Assembly: GCA_017936885.1 (NCBI GenBank)
Contig: JAGBEO010000036.1
Coordinates: 1 to 64,000, forward strand
Length of the DNA stretch: 64,000 nt
Source: Lachnospiraceae bacterium
GTDB lineage: Bacteria > Bacillota > Clostridia > Lachnospirales > Lachnospiraceae
Direction: 5' to 3'
The notes under the pieces were generated by a model. The model was not told the DNA's origin. It saw nothing but the letters and a program-made list of their open reading frames with translations, and did no database searches. Each line of letters starts with the position of its first letter. Position 1 is the stretch's first letter. The translations under genes were made by a program, and so were the position numbers. Positions 7,726 through 15,466 of the stretch are shown here, one piece after another.

Positions 7726-8499
7726 ATGACAAACCAAGAAAAAGCATTAGCACTTATTAACACGTTCGCAACCGGAGATACACAGAAGGCAGCATCCCTT
7801 TTGGCAGAAGACTATATTCAACATAATCTGGCGTACGGCACAGGGCGTGATGCTTTTGTAGGAAGTGTTCAGTATCTGGCATCCGCCCCGGTCAAGACAA
7901 CCGTAGAAAATATCCGTGCCTATGAGGACGGAGATAAGGTATTTCTTCAGAATGTTTATAATTTTGCAGGAGCCGGAAAACAGGTTGCATTTGACATTTT
8001 CCGCTTTGACCATGACGGTAAGATCGCAGAACATTGGGATAATCTGGCGGACTTAGCTGAGCCGAATCCTTCCGGTCATACACAGATTGATAATGTTTCT
8101 CCGGTTAAGGATCTGGATAAAACAGAAGCCAATCGCCAGCTTATAAAAGATTTCCTTTATGATGTACTGCAGGGAAACAATACAGCGAAGACGCCCGATT
8201 ACTTTGAAGGTGACGTATACATTCAGCATAATACAGGTATTGCGGACGGTTTGTCCGGTCTTGGTGCCGCTTTGGAAGCGCTTGCCGCGCAGGGAATTCA
8301 GATGATTTATACCAAAGTACATCAGGTTCTGGCACAGGGCAATTACGTTCTGGCAGTCAGCGAAGGAACCTTTGGCGGTGCGCCGACCAGTTACTATGAT
8401 CTTTGGAGAGTAGAGAACGGTAAGATTGCAGAGCATTGGGATGTCATGGAAACAATTGCCGATAAATCTACATGGCAGAATGAAAATGGTAAATTTTAG
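7726..8499 (+). CDS. Duplicated SnoaL-like (NTF2-fold) protein
   Basis: A 257-residue cytosolic protein made of two homologous NTF2/SnoaL-like halves, about residues 1-118 and 130-257. Each half has YIQHN near its start and GKIAEHWD near its end, followed by a similar short tail. Single-domain relatives are often induced by oxidative or electrophile stress, and many are annotated as polyketide-cyclase-like without a known reaction. The start at 7726 is taken because GGAGG is 8 bases upstream; earlier codons would run through the promoter and operators. Regulation by the adjacent Rrf2 protein is inferred from shared operators. Confidence 0.88.
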   Translation: MTNQEKALALINTFATGDTQKAASLLAEDYIQHNLAYGTGRDAFVGSVQYLASAPVKTTVENIRAYEDGDKVFLQNVYNFAGAGKQVAFDIFRFDHDGKIAEHWDNLADLAEPNPSGHTQIDNVSPVKDLDKTEANRQLIKDFLYDVLQGNNTAKTPDYFEGDVYIQHNTGIADGLSGLGAALEALAAQGIQMIYTKVHQVLAQGNYVLAVSEGTFGGAPTSYYDLWRVENGKIAEHWDVMETIADKSTWQNENGKF

Positions 8500-8533
8500 C
8501 AGCAATTTTATAAATAAGTAAGAAAAAGAAGCA

Positions 8534-8577
8534 GAAGTGCTTTGTACCGGATAAATGATACAAAGCACTTCTTTTTT
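8534..8577 (+). terminator. Strong rho-independent terminator
   Basis: GAAGTGCTTTGTA (8534-8546) pairs perfectly with TACAAAGCACTTC (8559-8571), followed by six T residues. It ends the SnoaL-like transcript before the rrf2-type promoter. Confidence 0.93.
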
Positions 8578-8638
8578 GTTACGCGTTAGATACGAAAGTT
8601 AATGTATCATTTATTCTGCAGGAAATGCGGGAGGGAAA

Positions 8639-8675
8639 TGTAATAATTGACATTACATCAAAAGAAATGTAAAAT
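8639..8675 (+). promoter_or_regulatory. Promoter and operator of the Rrf2-type gene
   Basis: TTGACA (8647-8652), a 17-base spacer and TAAAAT (8670-8675) form the promoter. The palindrome TGTAA-N9-TTACA (8639-8657) overlaps the -35. Only one copy is present, compared with two at each of the other two promoters, as expected for milder autorepression. Confidence 0.82.
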
Positions 8676-8696
8676 GAATGAAAAGGAGGTGGTTTT

Positions 8697-9137
8697 GTGC
8701 AGATATCCAGCAGATTTACGATTGCGATCCATGTATTTGCATGCATGGAGGTCTTTGGAGAAGATTATAAGATTACCAGTGATTTTCTGGCATCCAGTAT
8801 TAATGTGAATCCGGTCATTATACGAAAAATTCTTTCACAGCTTCGGAATGCCGGGCTGATTGAAGTGGCAAGAGGGACAGGCGGTACTACAGCTACAAGA
8901 CCGATAGATGAAATTACATTTTATGATGTGTATTTGGCGGTTGATTTGTTGGAAGAAGGAGAATTGTTCCACTTCCATGAGAATCCCAATCCCAATTGTC
9001 CGGTAGGGAAAAATATTCATACTGCTTTGGATGACAGACTGTTGCACATTCAGGGAGCGATGGAACAGGAAATGAAGAAATATACCATTGCGGATGTTGT
9101 AAATGATATAAAGAAATGCCTTACAGTGCCCAAATAA
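8697..9137 (+). CDS. Rrf2 family regulator, YwnA/HypR-like
   Basis: A 146-residue winged-helix protein starting with GTG at 8697 (AAGGAGG 7 bases upstream). The N-terminus SSRFTIAIHVFA and the recognition segment NVNPVIIRKILSQL are typical of Rrf2 proteins. It lacks the three-Cys Fe-S cluster of IscR; instead it has Cys16, Cys101 in the NPNCPVGKNI motif and Cys141. Cys at the last two places are used by HypR-type Rrf2 proteins for disulfide sensing of hypochlorite or electrophiles (family knowledge). Operators at its own gene and two neighbours make it the likely repressor of this 7.6-11.3 kb regulon. Confidence 0.88.
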   Translation: MQISSRFTIAIHVFACMEVFGEDYKITSDFLASSINVNPVIIRKILSQLRNAGLIEVARGTGGTTATRPIDEITFYDVYLAVDLLEEGELFHFHENPNPNCPVGKNIHTALDDRLLHIQGAMEQEMKKYTIADVVNDIKKCLTVPK

Positions 9138-9200
9138 CCGAGAAAGATAAAAAGAGACTGGAAGCGGAAAAAGTTCTCAGTCTTTTTTCTTTTAAAAAGA

Positions 9201-9261
9201 TGTAACTATTGACATTACAACAAAACAATGCTACAATACAGATGTAACAATAAAGATTACA
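9201..9261 (+). promoter_or_regulatory. Promoter with two Rrf2-type operators (sirtuin operon)
   Basis: TTGACA (9209-9214), 17-base spacer, TACAAT (9232-9237). Operators TGTAA-N9-TTACA lie at 9201-9219, over the -35, and 9243-9261, just downstream of the start. The architecture copies that at 7634-7701, and the first 18 bases of the two promoters are nearly identical, which suggests duplication of a promoter cassette. Confidence 0.85.
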
Positions 9262-9263
9262 AT

Positions 9264-9424
9264 ATTTATAGAGGGCGTCATAAGAGGTGTCAGACATGTG
9301 GGGCAGTGTGCCCAAGAAATGTATTGATACAGATAATGTTCCTCTTCAAATCCGGCAGGAAAATTGTCTGCATTGCGGTAATTGTGTGACAGCCTGTCCT
9401 GTCGGAGCGGTAAAGAATGAATGA
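9264..9424 (+). pseudogene. Ferredoxin-like remnant, frameshifted, with surviving 42-codon ORF
   Basis: In one frame the DNA reads RCQTCGAVCPRN (from about 9285), a first Fe-S motif lacking one Cys; in the next frame it reads CIDTDN and then CLHCGNCVTACP, a complete [4Fe-4S] motif, up to TGA at 9422-9424. The junction near 9315 suggests a one-base loss plus a short in-frame loss in a 2x[4Fe-4S] ferredoxin. No normal start precedes the first frame. A 42-codon ORF from ATG 9296, with GAGGTG upstream, keeps the second motif and might still be translated as a one-cluster mini-ferredoxin. It lies directly between the operator-bearing promoter and the sirtuin gene. Confidence 0.6.
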
Positions 9425-9454
9425 TCAGGAAGACAAAGAACCGGAGGAATCATG

Positions 9455-10420
9455 ATGACACAGCATATTTTGTGTGGTAAGAAATCACAAATTACTTTTC
9501 AGACTTTTTTAAGCGGAACACCCGCGAGGGATTATGTATTCCAACAGATACACTATAGTGAGCAGATAAAGCAGGCGGCAAAATTAATCAAAGAAGCGGA
9601 TTATATGTTAATCGGGGCAGGAGCCGGACTGTCCGCGGCAGCAGGACTTACCATGGGAGGTGCCCGCTTTACGGATAATTTTAAGGATTTCATCGAGAAA
9701 TACGGCGGCCCGTATATGAGAGACATGTACAGTGCCGGATTTTATCCCTTTCCGACAGAGGAAGCCAAGTGGGGATATTGGTCTAAAAGTAGCATGGTAA
9801 ACCGCATTCTCCCCGGTGTGCTGCCGTTGTATCAACAGGTATACAGACTGGCGCAGAAGAAGAACTATTTTGTGCTGACCACCAATGTGGACCACCAGTT
9901 TTACCTTGCCGGTTTTGATGATAAGAAGATCTTTGCAACGCAGGGAGACTATGGTTTGATTCAGTGCAGGAGAGGATGCCATCCGAAGACTTACGATGCG
10001 ACTAAGCTGTTCCGGCAGATGGATCAGGCGAGAGAGGATTGTCTGGTTCCGTCCTATATGGTCCCGAAATGTCCGGTGTGCGGAGAGCCAATGGAAATGA
10101 ATCTGCGCAGCGATCAGTATTTTGTAGAAGATGAGTCGTGGCATAATGCAGAACGACGGTTTGGCGAATATCTGAGGGAATGTGAGGAAAGAAAGACCGT
10201 GTTGTTAGAACTCGGAGTAGGATTTAACACCCCTACGATTATCCGCTTTCCCTTTGAAAAGCTGGTGCGGGAGCATAAAAATATGTCGCTGATCCGGCTG
10301 AATCTGGAGGAGGCTGTTATACCGGAAGCGTTCGGAGTGCGGGCAATGGGGATCAATGAGGATATGGTAAGAAGTATCGGGGATTTGCTGAAGGAGGTTA
10401 TGCATGATGACACAGAATAA
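9455..10420 (+). CDS. SirTM-type (class M) sirtuin, protein ADP-ribosyltransferase-like
   Basis: A 321-residue sirtuin. The NAD-binding GAGAGLSAAAGL lies near residue 54, TTNVDHQF near 142-149 and ATQGDYGLIQC near 161-171. The general-base His of deacetylating sirtuins is replaced by Gln (about Q163), a hallmark of the SirTM class, members of which ADP-ribosylate a lipoylated GcvH-L protein. A zinc ribbon is suggested by C-x3-C (QCRRGC) and KCPVCGE. ATG 9455 is preferred over ATG 9452 because GGAGG is then 7 bases away. It overlaps the macrodomain gene by 17 bases. The usual GcvH-L and LplA2 neighbours are absent, so its target here is unknown. Confidence 0.87.
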   Translation: MTQHILCGKKSQITFQTFLSGTPARDYVFQQIHYSEQIKQAAKLIKEADYMLIGAGAGLSAAAGLTMGGARFTDNFKDFIEKYGGPYMRDMYSAGFYPFPTEEAKWGYWSKSSMVNRILPGVLPLYQQVYRLAQKKNYFVLTTNVDHQFYLAGFDDKKIFATQGDYGLIQCRRGCHPKTYDATKLFRQMDQAREDCLVPSYMVPKCPVCGEPMEMNLRSDQYFVEDESWHNAERRFGEYLRECEERKTVLLELGVGFNTPTIIRFPFEKLVREHKNMSLIRLNLEEAVIPEAFGVRAMGINEDMVRSIGDLLKEVMHDDTE

Positions 10421-11291
10421 AGAATGGAATATAGAACGGAAGAAGAAACAAAATAAGGAACAGGAAAAGAGGCTGGACTATCTGCTGAAAGAATTTAAGG
10501 AAGATTCCGTGCAGTACAGGTATTTAGAGGTGGGGGAGAGTTATGAGGAGAAGAGAATGGCGCTTCGATCCCTTATGAATATTCGTATGCCGCGGCATAT
10601 GGCAGAAGATGTGCTGAGAGTACAAGATGAATTCCTAATTGAGGAAGCAAGGGAAAAAGGGATTGTTGCGCTGACTCAGATTCCCACTGTTAAGGAGCAG
10701 TATGGGAGTAAAAGCCCCTATGCGGATAAACTTTCCGTCTGGCAGGGAGATATCACAAGACTTTCCGTAGATGCCATTGTAAATGCTGCCAATTCCCGGA
10801 TGTTAGGCTGCTTCGTACCATGCCACAGATGTATCGATAATGCGATCCACAGTGCGGCGGGTATCCGGCTCCGTGCAGAGTGTAAGCAGTATATGAACCG
10901 TAAGCGGATGCTGATGGGACAAGATTACGAGGAACCTACCGGACAGGCAATGCTGACGAAGGGCTACAGCCTCCCGGCCAAATATGTCATTCATACGGTG
11001 GGACCGATTGTCGGCTGTCAGTTGACTGACGCTTTGCGCCGGGATTTGGAGAACTGTTACCGGAATGTCCTGCAGTGCTGTCTGGAAAACGGAATCCGCT
11101 CGGTTGCGTTTTGCTGTATCAGCACCGGGGAATTTCATTTTCCCAATGATGAGGCGGCGAAAATAGCGGTAAGAACCGTTACAAATTTTCTGGCGGAGCA
11201 TGAGCAGAAATTTGATCGGATTATTTTTAATGTTTTTAAGGATGAGGACAGGGAAATTTATGAGCAGGAGGTTCGTCAGTCGGTCGGCTGA
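10404..11291 (+). CDS. Zinc-containing macrodomain ADP-ribosyl hydrolase
   Basis: A 295-residue protein. An N-terminal helical extension of about 110 residues leads to a macrodomain: WQGDITRLSVDAIVNAANS (ADP-ribose pocket), then GCFVPCHRCIDNAIH carrying the Cys/His set that binds zinc in SirTM-linked macrodomains, HTVGP, and CISTGEFHFPN (distal ribose loop). Such enzymes remove the ADP-ribose added by SirTM. The start codon overlaps the sirtuin gene (AAGGAGG 6 bases upstream), so writer and eraser are translationally coupled. The terminator hairpin overlaps its stop codon. Confidence 0.9.
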   Translation: MMTQNKEWNIERKKKQNKEQEKRLDYLLKEFKEDSVQYRYLEVGESYEEKRMALRSLMNIRMPRHMAEDVLRVQDEFLIEEAREKGIVALTQIPTVKEQYGSKSPYADKLSVWQGDITRLSVDAIVNAANSRMLGCFVPCHRCIDNAIHSAAGIRLRAECKQYMNRKRMLMGQDYEEPTGQAMLTKGYSLPAKYVIHTVGPIVGCQLTDALRRDLENCYRNVLQCCLENGIRSVAFCCISTGEFHFPNDEAAKIAVRTVTNFLAEHEQKFDRIIFNVFKDEDREIYEQEVRQSVG

Positions 11292-11303
11292 CGAACCTCT
11301 TTT
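11268..11303 (+). terminator. Terminator overlapping the macrodomain stop
   Basis: GAGGTTCGTCAG (11268-11279) pairs perfectly with CTGACGAACCTC (11288-11299), then TTTT. The stop codon at 11289-11291 lies in the 3' arm, so coding and termination signals share bases. Confidence 0.9.
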
Positions 11304-11383
11304 CCAGTTGCGCTGTTAAACCGCCTGTTCATGTTCCCGGTGTCAAAGATATTTTCCCGGTTTCCGATACATAATAGGAATAG

Positions 11384-12253
11384 ATGATTGCAAGACTTGA
11401 AAATCGGATGTTTAGCGAAACATACGAGGTGATGAAGGATTATTACAACGGGAGGCTGAGCCGTGATGAAGTGAAAGATATCTTCAAGGAATACTTTTAT
11501 CATTATATGGGAACTACCTCCGCATTGAAAGAAGAGTGCAGCGCAGAAGAAACCAAAATGAGCAATAACTTTGTAAAGCAGTTCGCCACAAGTCATCTGG
11601 CGGGGCTTTACGAGTATTTCAGCAGAGCGAATACCAGAAATGCATGTGCGCAAAATATGCAGCAGGGACAAGCTCTGATGGAAAGCAACGGGATGAATTG
11701 GAACGGAACTTATTATTATAATTCAGACTGGTATTATGCATGTGAAGAGATGCAGGAGATGTTTCGGGAAACCGCTGATGAACTGGCAGATGAGTACGGT
11801 GCAGAGCACGTAGATTTTAAGTATGTGGAACAGAACACTAAATTCACACTGGACGGCGGTATTACCTATAACGGTGTATGGGATTGGATGGAATGGCAGA
11901 TTAATCATGACCGGGCGATTGGCGGCAGTTTCCTTGATCCTGATATGGCTCCGCCCAGAGATTTCGTGTATTGCAGTAGGGCATACTGGGACGGGAAAGG
12001 CGATTTGGAGGGCATCAAAGATAACATAAAGAAAGATAAGACGGCATACTCTTCCATGATGTTTCTTATGGCAGCAGCAAAAAGTACAAATGCTAAAGAA
12101 AGCCTGCTGTTTGATCAGAAGAATTATGGCAGTTTTAGTGACTGGGAGGAAAATGATATCTATACAAGCGCACTCTCTTTTCTGAAAAATTTCAATATAA
12201 AATGGAACTTTAGGGGGGATCGTTTGGAATGTTTGTTTATGGGGAAGCATTGA
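11384..12253 (+). CDS. Conserved-looking protein of unknown function
   Basis: A 289-residue soluble protein, not recognised. It is rich in aromatic residues (NWNGTYYYNSDWYY near 105-118; GVWDWMEWQ near 167-175) and acidic helices, has no signal peptide or membrane span, and shows no catalytic motif I can name. The ribosome site is modest (AGGA just upstream), and a stop codon lies directly before the ATG in frame. It is transcribed after the sirtuin-operon terminator and converges on a HAD gene, so it is probably a monocistron. Low similarity in style to its neighbours suggests an accessory gene. Confidence 0.65.
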   Translation: MIARLENRMFSETYEVMKDYYNGRLSRDEVKDIFKEYFYHYMGTTSALKEECSAEETKMSNNFVKQFATSHLAGLYEYFSRANTRNACAQNMQQGQALMESNGMNWNGTYYYNSDWYYACEEMQEMFRETADELADEYGAEHVDFKYVEQNTKFTLDGGITYNGVWDWMEWQINHDRAIGGSFLDPDMAPPRDFVYCSRAYWDGKGDLEGIKDNIKKDKTAYSSMMFLMAAAKSTNAKESLLFDQKNYGSFSDWEENDIYTSALSFLKNFNIKWNFRGDRLECLFMGKH

Positions 12254-12349
12254 AGAATTCGGTTACATTTTTAGCCGATACGCTTTGGGGTCAAAGGGCA
12301 TGGGGAATCAGATTATATCAAAGCTGCGAAGCCAAACGGATATGCTTCG

Positions 12350-13108
12350 TCATAAAAATTCGGGTTCGGGCCGGGCGGTCTGCAAAGTCAACGTAAGAAT
12401 CTTCCGAACATCCCCGTCAGTAATCTCAAAGTTGGCAGGACAGGGCAGATCCTTATCGCTTTCAGGAGACAGATTCGAAGCGATATAGAGACTATCTATT
12501 CCGGCAACGGCAGCGCCTTTGATATCGCTTTCCTTTTCATTACCGATCATGATGCTTTCCTTCCTATCCAGTCCGTACCGTGACAATAACACTTCATAGA
12601 AAGCTTTATCCGGCTTTTTGCATCCCTCGCAGGAAGAGATCATGATTCCGTCAAAATACGGTGTCAGCCCAAGATAATTCAGTTCATACATTGTAAATTC
12701 ATACTGGGCATTCGATAACAGATATATCTTTTTCCCGTTTTCCCGCAATGTCTGTAACATTTCTTCTACGCCGTCGTACAGGCGTATATACTGTGTTGCC
12801 ACGATCCGAAACATCTGTGCCGTGAACGTAACAAGCTCGTCGCCGGGTGTGATTCCTTTGTGCGTGTAAAGCTGACGGAACACTTTTTCTATCTGTATTT
12901 CAGGAAAAGTAACGATACTTTGTGCCAGCAAAACCTTTGTCTCCTGCGCACAGAAAGCAAGGTATGTCTTACGCAATTCTGTACGGGTGTAGACAGCTCC
13001 TTGGAAACCGTAAAGCTCTGTCATCTTATCCCACAGATATGTTTTGTCTTCATTGGTATGGATATCTACCAGTGTTCCGTATAGATCAAATATATAATTC
13101 TGATACAT
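12350..13108 (-). CDS. HAD superfamily hydrolase (subfamily IA)
   Basis: A 252-residue protein. Motif I reads FDLYGTLVD (nucleophile Asp8 followed by Tyr, as in haloacid-dehalogenase-like phosphatases), motif II YLLSNAQ, motif III Lys in CEGCKKPDKAFY, and motif IV IGNEKESDIKGA. A helical cap lies between residues 20 and 110. The reading frame stays open upstream, but the MYQNYIFD start at 13108 is the only one that places motif I at the N-terminus, as the family requires. The ribosome site is weak. Probably a small-molecule phosphatase; substrate unknown. It is divergent from the ATPase gene at 13388. Confidence 0.9.
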   Translation of the reverse strand: MYQNYIFDLYGTLVDIHTNEDKTYLWDKMTELYGFQGAVYTRTELRKTYLAFCAQETKVLLAQSIVTFPEIQIEKVFRQLYTHKGITPGDELVTFTAQMFRIVATQYIRLYDGVEEMLQTLRENGKKIYLLSNAQYEFTMYELNYLGLTPYFDGIMISSCEGCKKPDKAFYEVLLSRYGLDRKESIMIGNEKESDIKGAAVAGIDSLYIASNLSPESDKDLPCPANFEITDGDVRKILTLTLQTARPEPEFL

Positions 13109-13387
13109 AGTATTATCACTTCTGCTTTCTGACGGATTTTCGTCTTTTATAGAATTTATAATACTTACTGTAAATTGTGTCAAGATTAGTTTTATAATGA
13201 ATTTTTGGAAGAAGGACAAGAAATAGTGACTGACCTTTGAAAAAATATACAAATCTGTGTGTGGCGTAAACCTTATGATTTTGCTATGTAAATGCGTATT
13301 TTTTTGGTATAATAATAAATATATGGCATTGACCTGGGCAGATATGATGAACGAGCCTTTGCACAGGCAGGAAGGAGAGGATTTGCG

Positions 13388-14740
13388 ATGTACCTGAAGA
13401 GGGAAGCATATTATAAACTGATGGACTGGAAAAATCGTCCAGGGCATTCCACTTTGGAGGTATCCGGCGCAAGGCAGGTAGGCAAAACCTATATTGTAAA
13501 CCGATTTGCAGATGAGCAGTACAGCCAAAAGATATACATAAATCTGCTGGATCTTTCCGGGGAACTGTTTTTGGAACAGTACCGGGAGTTGTGGCAGGAA
13601 ATGAAAGCAGGAAAAAGATATCCGAATCCAATATATGAACTGATTAAAAGGTATCAGCCTGATTTTAAAGATTCAGAGGACACGATTGTTATCATTGATG
13701 AAATTCAGGAATCATCAGATATCTACAATCGCATCCGGGAATTCACCCGCACACTGAAATGCGATTTTATCATTACAGGAAGTTATCTGGGAAGAATTTT
13801 GAAACAGGAGTTTAAGTATTCTTCCGGTGACCTGGATTATCTTGAAATCTGTACGCTTGGATTTGAGGAATTTCTGACAGCCCTTAACCGCATAGATCTG
13901 TATGAGAAGATGAGTCTCTGCGGAGGGAGTGATACGGAAGTCTATCAGGAACTGCAGGCATTATATAACGATTACTGTATGATTGGCGGATATCCGGGCG
14001 TTGTCCTGAAATATTTGGAAAATGCACCCCTGCAGGACTGTCAGGCAGAACTGCTTAAAATCATCCGTCTTTTTACCAATGAAAGCAGGAGGTATTTTGA
14101 GGACATATTGGACGCTGCGGTTTATGAAAATTTGTTCTCCGGTGTTGCCCGTATTTTGGCCAAAGAGAAGAAAGGCTTTGACGCGGACAGCTTTAGCGAG
14201 GAACTGCAGGGCATTGTTGTGAAGGATTATTCCAGCAATATAACCAAGGCATCGGTAAACAGAGCAATTGACTGGCTTTACAGTTCCGGCATCATAGGTT
14301 TTGCCGGCAAACTGCCTGAATGCAGCATTTTGGATTTTAAGGCAAAGGCAAGATGCTACTTTATGGACATCGGGCTTGCAAATTATTTTCTGACAAAGGC
14401 AGGCGTCCCCAAAGCTGCGGTATCCGGCATTATAAACGAAAATTTTGTTTACCTTGATCTAAGGCGCCGAATTGCACATCCGAGCGAAATTGCACTGGAA
14501 ACCCCCGCATTTGCAACTCTGGGTAACGGTGAAATTGATTTTTACGTAAAAGAGCTGGCGTCGGAAAGGACATATGCGGTCGAAGTAAAAGCCGGAAAAA
14601 ACAGTGGAAAGACAGTAACGGAAGCTTTAGAAAAGAAAAAAGTCGATTATGTTCTGTATGTAAAAGGCAATACCTGTGGCGGGAAAGCTGATAATGTGAT
14701 TACTATCCCGATTTATGGTATTTCAAAATTTAAGTTTTAA
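13388..14740 (+). CDS. AAA_14/DUF4143 ATP-binding protein
   Basis: A 450-residue protein of the widespread bacterial and archaeal AAA+ ATPase group with a C-terminal DUF4143 domain. Walker A is GARQVGKT (residues 27-34) and Walker B IVIIDEIQ (D104, E105). ITGSYLGR follows (sensor-1 region). The C-terminus contains GEIDFYV and YAVEVKAG, resembling a PD-(D/E)xK nuclease-like fold. GGAGAGG precedes the ATG. The family is common as solitary accessory genes, and its biological role is largely unestablished. A hairpin follows the stop. Confidence 0.88.
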   Translation: MYLKREAYYKLMDWKNRPGHSTLEVSGARQVGKTYIVNRFADEQYSQKIYINLLDLSGELFLEQYRELWQEMKAGKRYPNPIYELIKRYQPDFKDSEDTIVIIDEIQESSDIYNRIREFTRTLKCDFIITGSYLGRILKQEFKYSSGDLDYLEICTLGFEEFLTALNRIDLYEKMSLCGGSDTEVYQELQALYNDYCMIGGYPGVVLKYLENAPLQDCQAELLKIIRLFTNESRRYFEDILDAAVYENLFSGVARILAKEKKGFDADSFSEELQGIVVKDYSSNITKASVNRAIDWLYSSGIIGFAGKLPECSILDFKAKARCYFMDIGLANYFLTKAGVPKAAVSGIINENFVYLDLRRRIAHPSEIALETPAFATLGNGEIDFYVKELASERTYAVEVKAGKNSGKTVTEALEKKKVDYVLYVKGNTCGGKADNVITIPIYGISKFKF

Positions 14741-14784
14741 AACACATAATAGTATTGCCGCTGTATACAGAATGTGTTTTGTAA
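14739..14784 (+). terminator. Weak terminator-like hairpin
   Basis: AAAACACAT (14739-14747) pairs with ATGTGTTTT (14772-14780) across a 24-base loop, followed by GTAATT. The arms are perfect but AT-rich and the T tract is short. Confidence 0.5.
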
Positions 14785-14881
14785 TTAGCAGAAGAAAATT
14801 ATCAATTCCTCTGTAAAATATGGTAAACTGAATAAAATGCCTAATTTTTTAGAGAAATAGAGATGAAAGTGGAAATATGCT

Positions 14882-15445
14882 ATGGATTATATCAATATAC
14901 AGGGGGATGAAAATACAATCATCCGAGAATTATCAAATTATATGAATCAGGGAGGAGCCAAGCTAATTGTACAAAATCTGTCCTCATTTATGGATGTTTT
15001 GGGTGATGATGAGGCATTCGATATTAAGGAAGAAATACAGAAACAAGAAGATGGACTTGGATTTATAGTTCCCAGAACAAATTATTATCTCAATGTAAAA
15101 AAGACAACCATAGCGTTTATTGGACTTTTGTTCGATATTCAGTTCACGAAGGGCTTTGCTTCTTTTGTCTTAGATATTTTGGGAATCACTGCTGACAAGA
15201 TTAGAAAACTGACAGACATAGAAAAATGTGTCCTGCTCTTGATCAGAACTGGTTCTATTACCATAAGTAGCGGTGGGTATGTGTTTGGCAGTACTCCAAA
15301 CTGTATGAATTTTGCTTTGGGATGTACCTACTGCCAATATGACAGATGCCATCTCCCCCAAGAGGTATTGAATGATACGGTTCAAAAACTATTGGAGGAT
15401 AAAGTAATCAGGTGTAAAGATAATTCGCTTGTATGCTGCTTTTAG
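14882..15445 (+). CDS. Unknown protein with C-terminal Cys/His cluster
   Basis: A 187-residue protein I do not recognise. The middle (about residues 75-105) is hydrophobic enough to be a buried helix or single membrane segment. The region NCMNFALGCTYCQYDRCH contains four Cys and a His, which could bind a metal, and the protein ends LVCCF. The ribosome site is poor. It ends 21 bases before a peptidase gene on the same strand; the spacing suggests a two-gene unit, perhaps a substrate or partner of that peptidase (inference). Confidence 0.6.
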   Translation: MDYINIQGDENTIIRELSNYMNQGGAKLIVQNLSSFMDVLGDDEAFDIKEEIQKQEDGLGFIVPRTNYYLNVKKTTIAFIGLLFDIQFTKGFASFVLDILGITADKIRKLTDIEKCVLLLIRTGSITISSGGYVFGSTPNCMNFALGCTYCQYDRCHLPQEVLNDTVQKLLEDKVIRCKDNSLVCCF

Positions 15446-15466
15446 CATGGCATGGAGGAACAAGAT

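Noticed and set aside
12285-12488. 67-codon ORF opposite the end of the HAD gene
   Set aside because: Overlaps a clear gene on the other strand and has no ribosome site.
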